Shown here: positions 6,763-11,440 of the stretch, piece after piece
Position numbering within the stretch: the stretch's first letter is position 1
How the letters are laid out: each line of letters opens with the position of its first letter
Assembly (NCBI GenBank): GCA_030740135.1
Contig: JASLXW010000082.1
Span: 1 to 11,440 of the forward strand
Origin: Nitrospinota bacterium
GTDB taxonomy: Bacteria; UBA8248; JACPRG01
Direction: 5' to 3'
Length of the DNA: 11,440 nt
The notes under the pieces: generated by a model
Database searches by the model: none
Seen by the model: the letters and a program-made list of their open reading frames with translations, nothing else
Told to the model about the DNA's origin: nothing
Translations under genes and position numbers: made by a program

Positions 6763-8165
6763 TCATTCCGTCCCGCCGTCTCTCATCCGCGGGGCCACGA
6801 ACTTTCCCTCGCCCGGACGGGCGAGGATCTCCCGGTCCCGCATCGCGACCTTTCCTCTCCGGACCACCGCAACGGCCTGGCCCTTGAACCGGCGGCCCTC
6901 GAACGGGGACCAGCCCGCCCGGGACTCTATGCCCCCGGCCTTGACCGTCCAGCCCTTCTTCAAATCCACCAGCGTGAGATCGGCGTCCGCCCCAATCCGG
7001 ATCGATCCCTTTTCCGGGTGGATCCCGGCGATCTTCGCCGGGGCGGCGCTCATTAATTCCACCAGCCGCGCGAGCCCGAGCGACCCCTCCCCCCTCCCCC
7101 CCCGCCGCACCCGCTCCAGGCCGATGGCCAGCGAGACCTCCAGCGCGGGATAACCCGTGGGCGCCTTCCAAACGTTCTTCGAGCCGAGGTGCTTCTCTTC
7201 GGCCGTATGGGGCGCATGGTCGGTGGCGATGGCGTCGATCGTTCCTTCCGCCATGGCCTCTCAGTACAGGGGGATCTCACCGGCGGGAAGCGCAAAGGCA
7301 AGCCGAGCGGTCCCACCCGCTCCAGGTCCTCCAGCGTCAGGGCCACGGACGGGCATTCCGCCGTTACGCTCACCCCCCGCTTCTTGGCGCGGCGGACCCT
7401 GTCCAGGCACTCCGGACCCGACAAAGAGATGTGCGCCACGTGGAGGCGCGCCCCGACGGCCTCCGCCAGATGAACGCACTTCGCCGTGCCCAGGCCGGCC
7501 GCCGGAATCCGGCGCAGGGCGTTCAGGTCCCGCATCCGATTTCGTCCCGCCCGGATCAGCCGCTCACGCTCCTCCGCCTCGATCCCGGGCGCGCCGGCAT
7601 GAAGACAAACAGGCAGGCCCGCCTCCGCCGCCCCCCGAAAGACCTCATGAAGGGCGTCCTCCTCGGTGCAGAAAAGCTCGTTGAAATAGGCGTTCCCCTG
7701 AATCCGGGCGAGCTGCTGCTGATAAATTTTTATCCCGACCGCGCCCAGGTCCGCGAAGGCCCGGTACGCGCCCGGATCGGCGCCGCCCGCCCACAGGCCG
7801 AAATCGCAATGGGCCTTCGAGGCCGCCAGCGCAACCTTCGAGCGGAAGGCCCCGGCCGTGGTGGTCGCGGGCTGGACATTGGGCATATCGAAGACCGTTG
7901 TGAACCCCCCGGCCAGCGCCGCCCGGGTGCCCGTCGCGAAATCCTCTTTGTGGGTGAGGCCCGGGTCCAGGAAGTGGACGTGGAGGTCGATGAGACCCGG
8001 CAGGACGTGCAGGCCGCGCGCGTCGAGGGTCTCCCCCGCCACCGGGCCGAAACCGGGGGCCGTGAGGGCCGCGATCCGCTCCCCCCGGACCACCACGTCC
8101 GCGTCTACCGGACCGGTCTCGAGAAGGACGGTTCCTCCCCGGACCGCGAGATCGGGCGCCTTCAC
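6763..8165 (-). pseudogene. Hydantoinase/dihydroorotase-type cyclic amidohydrolase, frameshifted
   Basis: Zinc-dependent amidohydrolase of the dihydroorotase/dihydropyrimidinase/allantoinase group, which opens or closes cyclic amides. It begins at the GTG at 8165, 12 bases after the fdhD stop, with a GAGGG ribosome site overlapping that stop. The first frame carries DLHVHFLDPG at 60-69 (metal-binding HxH), GFTTVFDMPN at 87-96, VGIKIYQQQL at 143-152 (candidate carboxylated Lys146), CLHAG at 187-191 and LHVAHIS at 241-247. It stays family-like to FPPVRSP (293-299, near 7269). The rest of the family match, from EAMAEGTIDAIATDHAPHT to the stop at 6763, lies in the -1 frame. That second frame has a TGA at 7263-7261, and the first frame runs on as nonsense to 7053. 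One missing G near 7260, or a longer loss of 3n+1 bases, explains the break. The linker after PPVRS looks about four residues short, which favours a longer loss. It may be a real pseudogene or a sequence error. Confidence 0.87.
7084..7103 (-). other. G-rich tract inside the amidohydrolase gene (possible G-quadruplex)
   Basis: The coding strand carries G runs of 8, 6 and 4 separated by single A residues (7103-7084). The run of 8 can supply two G3 tracts, so four G3 tracts with short loops are available. It encodes a Gly/Arg-rich segment (GGRGEG). The reading frame is intact on both sides of it. Confidence 0.4.
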
Positions 8166-8177
8166 CGGGAGCCGCCC

Positions 8178-9020
8178 TCAGCCCCCGCGCCGATCCGCAC
8201 CGCCGTTCTCTCCGGCGTCGATCACCCGGACGGAGATCTTCTTCCCCTCGGAACGCCGGTAGTCAATCCGGTGCGGATGGCTGTACACGTTGAACGCCTG
8301 GTTGCACACGTACCCGATGAGCGTGATGCCGATTCGCTTGGCCATCTCCACCGCCAGGGACGTGGGTGAGGTCCGGGAGATGATGAAAGGGGTCAACATG
8401 CGGGCCCCCTTGCGGAGCATTTCCGAGGAGATGCGGCCGGTCGAGACGAGGACCCGGTCTTTCGTCGGGATGCCGCGGGCCAGGGCCTCGCCCTGGATCT
8501 TGTCCACGGCGTTGTGCCGCCCGACGTCTTCGGCCGTGACGAGGAGGGCCTCCGGGTCCGCCGGATGGGTGTCCGCGAGGGCTGCGGCGTGAATCCCCCG
8601 TGAGCGCCGGTAAAGCCCCGCCGAGGCGTAGAGCGCCCGGATCAACCGTTGCACCGTCTCGGGCTTCAAACGGGCGTCGGACCGGACGGGCGGATAATCG
8701 GTCATCCCGAGATGGAAGCTGACGCCTCCGGTGCAGCCGGTGGTGATGACCCGCCGGGTGGGGCGGCGGAACGGGACGTGCAGCTCGACGTCCGCCGTCG
8801 CGTCTTCCAGGTCTACGTCGATGGACTTCACCTGGCCGATGTCGGTGATGATCCGCTCGAAGTACAAGAAGCCCAGGACGAGGGCGTCGAGCTGGGTGGG
8901 CGTGGCCATCAGCGTCGCCAGCTCGACCCCGTTCACCATCAGGGCCAGGGGCATTTCCTCGACGACGTGGATGTCCCCCGTCTCGAACCGGCCCCCTTTG
9001 TATTTGTGGGCGTACGGCAT
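8178..9020 (-). CDS. fdhD: FdhD, formate dehydrogenase accessory sulfurtransferase
   Basis: FdhD passes sulfur from a cysteine desulfurase (IscS in E. coli) to the bis-MGD molybdenum or tungsten cofactor of formate dehydrogenases, which is needed for activity. The 280-residue product is full length. Diagnostic motifs are TTGCTGGVSF at 93-102 (mobile loop, Cys96), SRGIHAAAL at 140-148, TAEDVGRHNAVDK at 162-174 and STGRISSEM at 193-201. The E. coli loop has two cysteines (CGVCG); here only one remains, at the position I align with the essential first cysteine. The ATG at 9020 has GGAAGG 3 bases upstream, which is rather close. It is the first gene of an operon with the amidohydrolase and cysteine hydrolase. 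No formate dehydrogenase is in the window, and the molybdenum hydroxylase at the left belongs to a different cofactor class, usually served by XdhC/CoxF proteins, so FdhD's client is probably elsewhere. Confidence 0.95.
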   Translation of the reverse strand: MPYAHKYKGGRFETGDIHVVEEMPLALMVNGVELATLMATPTQLDALVLGFLYFERIITDIGQVKSIDVDLEDATADVELHVPFRRPTRRVITTGCTGGVSFHLGMTDYPPVRSDARLKPETVQRLIRALYASAGLYRRSRGIHAAALADTHPADPEALLVTAEDVGRHNAVDKIQGEALARGIPTKDRVLVSTGRISSEMLRKGARMLTPFIISRTSPTSLAVEMAKRIGITLIGYVCNQAFNVYSHPHRIDYRRSEGKKISVRVIDAGENGGADRRGG

Positions 9021-9074
9021 GGGCCTTCCGACTCCGTAACCGGGCGGTCTGTCTCTCCGCTCCGCGATTCCTTC

Positions 9075-9104
9075 AGTGTATCATCGCCCGGATGAATTTG
9101 TTAC
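9075..9104 (-). promoter_or_regulatory. Weak candidate promoter for the fdhD operon
   Basis: On the minus strand GTAACA (9104-9099) and TACACT (9080-9075) are separated by 18 bases; each matches the consensus at four of six positions. Transcription would begin near 9068, about 48 bases before the fdhD ATG. The remainder of the 259-base divergent gap holds a C-rich stretch at 9141-9166 and a hairpin at 9210-9229. Confidence 0.3.
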
Positions 9105-9209
9105 CTGAGCGCCCCCGGGAGATTCCGCAAACCCGCTCGGCCTTCTCCCCCCCTCCTCCCCGCCCGGCTTGCCGTGTCATAATGGCCGGGTGTGCGGCTC
9201 GTCAAATCC

Positions 9210-9229
9210 CGGGGCGGAATCGCGCCCCG
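9210..9229 (+). other. GC-rich hairpin upstream of the 59-residue gene
   Basis: CGGGGCG (9210-9216) pairs perfectly with CGCCCCG (9223-9229) around a 6-base loop. There is no T-run after it, so it does not look like an intrinsic terminator. It lies 50 bases before the small gene's start and may sit in its leader, or may be chance in GC-rich DNA. Confidence 0.3.
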
Positions 9230-9279
9230 CGACGGTCTTGAAGCGAAACCCGAATCCCTTTCAAGCCAAGGAGTCAGCG

Positions 9280-9459
9280 ATGGCTGAAGACCTCAGGGCG
9301 GAACCCATTCTGGCAAAACTCAACGAGCTTCGGCACGACGCCGAAACCGATAAGGAAGACATGGAGTACATCGCGCTGCACCACGCCTTCTGCTTCATCT
9401 CCTATCAGATGAGTGAATTCGGCAAATACCTGAAAGAAGAGAATCAAAGGCGGGCGTGA
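9280..9459 (+). CDS. Small unrecognised protein (59 residues)
   Basis: I do not recognise a family. The reading frame opens at 9169, but the ATG at 9280 has a textbook AAGGAG at 9268-9273, 6 bases upstream, so the protein is 59 residues. It is rich in charged residues, with no signal peptide and no transmembrane segment. The whole chain looks helical: an acidic and basic N-terminal half (MAEDLRAEPILAKLNELRHD) and a central aromatic, histidine-containing stretch, IALHHAFCFISYQMSEFGKY (31-50), which could form a hydrophobic packing face of a small helical bundle. One cysteine (38) and two adjacent histidines (34-35) are present, too few to claim a metal site. It diverges from fdhD and converges on the protease gene after 30 bases, so it must have its own promoter in the 9021-9279 gap, where I see no strong one. 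The ribosome site and the amino-acid composition favour a real gene. Confidence 0.6.
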   Translation: MAEDLRAEPILAKLNELRHDAETDKEDMEYIALHHAFCFISYQMSEFGKYLKEENQRRA

Positions 9460-9489
9460 CGCCGGGGAGGACGTTTCGAGAACCGCCCT

Positions 9490-10260
9490 TTACGCCTTCC
9501 CGTCGATGATGTCCGTGATCAACGTGGCCGACCAGACCAGGTGAAGCCCCAGCGGGTCCTTTCCGCCGTCTTTCAGGACCGCCCCGACCGAAGAGGAGTG
9601 GACGCCCAGGAGATACACCCGCCGCCGCGAGAAGGGATCGGCGCTCCAACGGGTCGCGGGGATGGAGGAAGGCTTCAGGATGACCGGGGAGCCGCTCGTC
9701 CCTGGATGAAGGTTGGCGTCGATGAGGGACAGGGGCTTCCCCTGAAACGGAATGGGATAGGGCGAGGCCAGCGTGGCATAGCGGATCACCGGCAGGTTGT
9801 GGACGTTGTCGTGATATCCCCGGGGATAGCCGATGACGAGAAGCTCCTGTCCCAGCTCGAAATCGAGGTCGTCCGGAACAAAATCGGCCTCGGACAGCGC
9901 CGAGATCGCGATCGCCTTCTCCGCCGCGCGGCTGCGGATTTCCTCGACCTCCAGGCAGAGAACGTCGGAGTCGTTGAGGGGGTCCTCCAGCCAGCGCGGC
10001 CGGCCCCCTTCATCGAAGAGCGGCAGCGACATCCAGAAGTTCTCGCCGAGGTCGCTCGCCGTCTGGTGAAGGTGAATCCGGAAGTGGGTGGGCTGAGCGC
10101 CCCGCTTCCGGCTTTGGGCGACATGGCGGTTGGTGACGAGATAAATCCGACCTTCCTTGGTGAAGAAGAAACCGGTCGCCGTGCCGAACTCCTCCTCCTC
10201 CCGGACGAGCTTGATCCGGACGATGCTCATCAAAACCGGGTCCACCTGGCGCTTGGCCAT
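9490..10260 (-). CDS. Cytosolic trypsin-like serine protease domain protein
   Basis: A 256-residue protein that is almost entirely a chymotrypsin-fold peptidase domain. The putative triad is His46 in LVTNRHVAQ (41-49), Asp99 in NDSDVLCLEV (96-105) and Ser189 in HPGTSGSPVI (185-194). GTATGFFFTKEG at 26-37 is the usual strand before the histidine, and ELLVIGYPRG at 139-148 is a typical core strand. There is no signal peptide or membrane segment (it begins MAKRQVDPV), so it should act inside the cell, unlike periplasmic HtrA/DegP, and no PDZ domain follows. The ATG at 10260 is preferred because GGAGG lies 4 bases upstream. An in-frame GTG at 10323 overlaps the helicase stop (GTGA), but its ribosome site abuts it, and it would add 21 low-complexity residues. 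It is probably cotranscribed with the RecD2-like gene upstream. The physiological target is unknown. Confidence 0.83.
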   Translation of the reverse strand: MAKRQVDPVLMSIVRIKLVREEEEFGTATGFFFTKEGRIYLVTNRHVAQSRKRGAQPTHFRIHLHQTASDLGENFWMSLPLFDEGGRPRWLEDPLNDSDVLCLEVEEIRSRAAEKAIAISALSEADFVPDDLDFELGQELLVIGYPRGYHDNVHNLPVIRYATLASPYPIPFQGKPLSLIDANLHPGTSGSPVILKPSSIPATRWSADPFSRRRVYLLGVHSSSVGAVLKDGGKDPLGLHLVWSATLITDIIDGKA

Positions 10261-10264
10261 CTTT

Positions 10265-10276
10265 CCTCCCCCCCCC
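10265..10276 (-). promoter_or_regulatory. G9 tract and Shine-Dalgarno site of the protease gene
   Basis: On the minus strand a run of nine G (10276-10268) leads into GGAGG (10269-10265) and then AAAG and the ATG at 10260. The Shine-Dalgarno site supports the ATG start. If translation began instead at the GTG at 10323, the G9 run would lie inside the coding sequence, where slippage would shift the frame. Confidence 0.5.
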
Positions 10277-10319
10277 TCTCCCGGACCGATTCGAGATAAC
10301 CGGGGCGGCCGCCCCGCGT

Positions 10320-11440
10320 TCACCCTCCTAACCTTTGTGGGTCTCCGGAAAGCGCCGCCGCAAGCCTTTCTTTCAACATCGTCAAGCGCCCTCCCTCCGG
10401 GGCGTTCCGGATGGCGATGGACAGGGCCTTCTTCGTCCCCACCAAAACAACCAGACGCTTCCCGCGCGTGAGGCCCGTATAGAGAAGGTTTCTCTGAAGC
10501 ATGACATAGTGCTGCGTGTGAAGCGGGATGACCACGGCGGGGTACTCGCTTCCCTGAGACTTATGAATGGACACCGCGTACGCCAGGACAAGCTCGTCCA
10601 GGTCGGAGAAGTCATACGGAACGCTCCGCCCCTCGAACTCCACGTCCACCCGCTGGTCTTCGGCGGACAGACGCGAAATGAACCCGATGTCTCCGTTGTA
10701 AACGTCCTTGTCATAGTTGTTGCGGACCTGCATCACCTTGTCCCCGCGGCCGAACGATCGGCCGTGACGCTGTATGGCCTCCCCGCCGGGATTCAGGGCG
10801 GACTGGAGGAGGGCGTTGAGATTCGTCGCCCCCAGGTCCCCCCGGTGCATGGGCGTCAGGACCTGAACGTCCATCTTGGGATTCAGCCCGAAGCGCTTGG
10901 GAATCCGCTCGACGACGATCTCCCGGATGGTCTCGGCGGCCTCGCCCGGGTCCTCCCGCTCGACGAAAAAGACATCCTCGGCCTCCGCGGAAAACCCCGG
11001 CTCCCGGCCCTGTTTGATCCGGTGGGCGTAATCCGTGATGAGGGAGAGGTCCCCCTGCCGGAAAATCTCCGTCAGACGGACCACCTCGCAGACCCCCGAC
11101 TCGATGAGATCCTTCAGAACCTGTCCGGGTCCGACCGAGGGAAGCTGATCCACGTCCCCCACCCAGATGATCCGGGCCTGGACGGGAATAGCGTCGAGGA
11201 GGTGGACCATCAGCGGCAGGTCGATCATCGACGATTCGTCCAGGATAAGAAGGTCCAGCGGCAGGGGGTTCGTCCGGTTGAACTCGAAGACCATCCGCCG
11301 GGGCTCGAACTTCAACAGCCGGTGAATCGTTCGCGCGGGCCTGCCCGTGGCCTCGGCGAGCCGCTTGGCGGCCCTGCCGGTGGGCGCGGCCAGAGCGATG
11401 CGGACGCCCTTCCGCTCCAGGATGTCCAGGATGGCCCGGA
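10320..11440 (-). CDS. RecD2-like superfamily 1B DNA helicase, 5' end off the window
   Basis: The C-terminal 372 residues of a RecD/TraA-type 5'-3' DNA helicase; the full RecD2 protein is usually about 700-750 residues. Numbering from the first complete codon, motif Ia is LAAPTGRAAKRLAEATGR at 16-33, motif II LLILDESSMID at 63-73, motif III WVGDVDQLPSVGPG at 92-105 and motif IV LTEIFRQ at 122-128. HKSQGSEYPAVVIP at 292-305 and LLYTGLTRGKRLVVLVG at 318-334 are the last motifs and end the second RecA-like core. The Walker A loop lies beyond the right edge. RecD2 enzymes act in DNA repair and replication-fork maintenance without RecBC; whether RecB and RecC exist here cannot be seen, so the RecD2 label rests on overall motif style. 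The stop at 10320 is followed by a 59-base gap to the protease start. No frameshift is visible. Confidence 0.9.
   Translation of the reverse strand, partial: RAILDILERKGVRIALAAPTGRAAKRLAEATGRPARTIHRLLKFEPRRMVFEFNRTNPLPLDLLILDESSMIDLPLMVHLLDAIPVQARIIWVGDVDQLPSVGPGQVLKDLIESGVCEVVRLTEIFRQGDLSLITDYAHRIKQGREPGFSAEAEDVFFVEREDPGEAAETIREIVVERIPKRFGLNPKMDVQVLTPMHRGDLGATNLNALLQSALNPGGEAIQRHGRSFGRGDKVMQVRNNYDKDVYNGDIGFISRLSAEDQRVDVEFEGRSVPYDFSDLDELVLAYAVSIHKSQGSEYPAVVIPLHTQHYVMLQRNLLYTGLTRGKRLVVLVGTKKALSIAIRNAPEGGRLTMLKERLAAALSGDPQRLGG

Noticed and set aside
7053..7254. Two separate overlapping genes, or programmed frameshifting, for the split amidohydrolase
   Set aside because: The overlapping tail of the first frame is low-complexity nonsense and no canonical slippery heptamer is present at the junction. 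The second piece begins in the middle of a conserved domain, so a lesion is the simpler explanation.
7431..8369. A 312-codon plus-strand frame opposite the amidohydrolase and fdhD
   Set aside because: It crosses two well-supported minus-strand genes and shows only the biased composition of an antisense shadow.
9178..9183. CATAAT as a -10 box for the 59-residue gene
   Set aside because: The position where a -35 box should lie is an all-pyrimidine CT stretch with no resemblance to TTGACA, and the leader would be nearly 90 bases, so the match is too weak.
9541..10299. A 252-codon plus-strand frame opposite the protease gene
   Set aside because: The minus strand encodes a complete His-Asp-Ser protease domain, while this frame has no motifs or credible start.

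Overview
This is a GC-rich bacterial window with tightly packed genes on both strands, no RNA genes, no CRISPR and no insertion sequence that I can see. An AmpG-type muropeptide permease suggests a Gram-negative cell envelope. The mix of a CoxL-like molybdenum hydroxylase, FdhD, a hydantoinase/dihydroorotase-type amidohydrolase and a cysteine hydrolase is typical of free-living soil, sediment or groundwater bacteria. I cannot name a phylum from this sequence alone.

Layout, left to right. (1) 1-2340, minus: large molybdopterin subunit of a xanthine dehydrogenase/CO dehydrogenase-family enzyme, running off the left edge. (2) 2341-2614: divergent intergenic region with a perfect TATAAT box for the minus-strand gene, an inverted repeat over it and a direct repeat upstream. 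(3) 2615-3919, plus: AmpG-type MFS permease. (4) 4054-4911, minus: EamA/DMT-family transporter, convergent with ampG. (5) 5146-5961, plus: SAM-dependent methyltransferase, divergent from the transporter. (6) 9020 down to 6013, minus: a probable three-gene operon of fdhD, a frameshifted cyclic amidohydrolase and an isochorismatase-family cysteine hydrolase, with gaps of 12 and 21 bases. (7) 9280-9459, plus: a 59-residue unrecognised protein, divergent from fdhD. (8) 11440 down to 9490, minus: the C-terminal half of a RecD2-like helicase running off the right edge, then a cytosolic trypsin-like serine protease.

How the parts may work together. The amidohydrolase family opens cyclic amides or ureides, and the cysteine hydrolase family (N-carbamoylsarcosine amidase, ureidoacrylate and maleamate amidohydrolases) cleaves the linear amides that result. 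Together they look like a two-step route for breaking down an N-heterocycle. The molybdenum hydroxylase 4 kb away could supply an upstream oxidation, but that link is inference only. The amidohydrolase is broken by a frameshift in this sequence, so the route may be decaying, or the lesion may be an assembly or sequencing error. The transporters, methyltransferase, helicase and protease show no clear functional link to that operon. I found no convincing previously undescribed system; the best leads are the frameshifted operon, the coxL control region and the protease behind recD.
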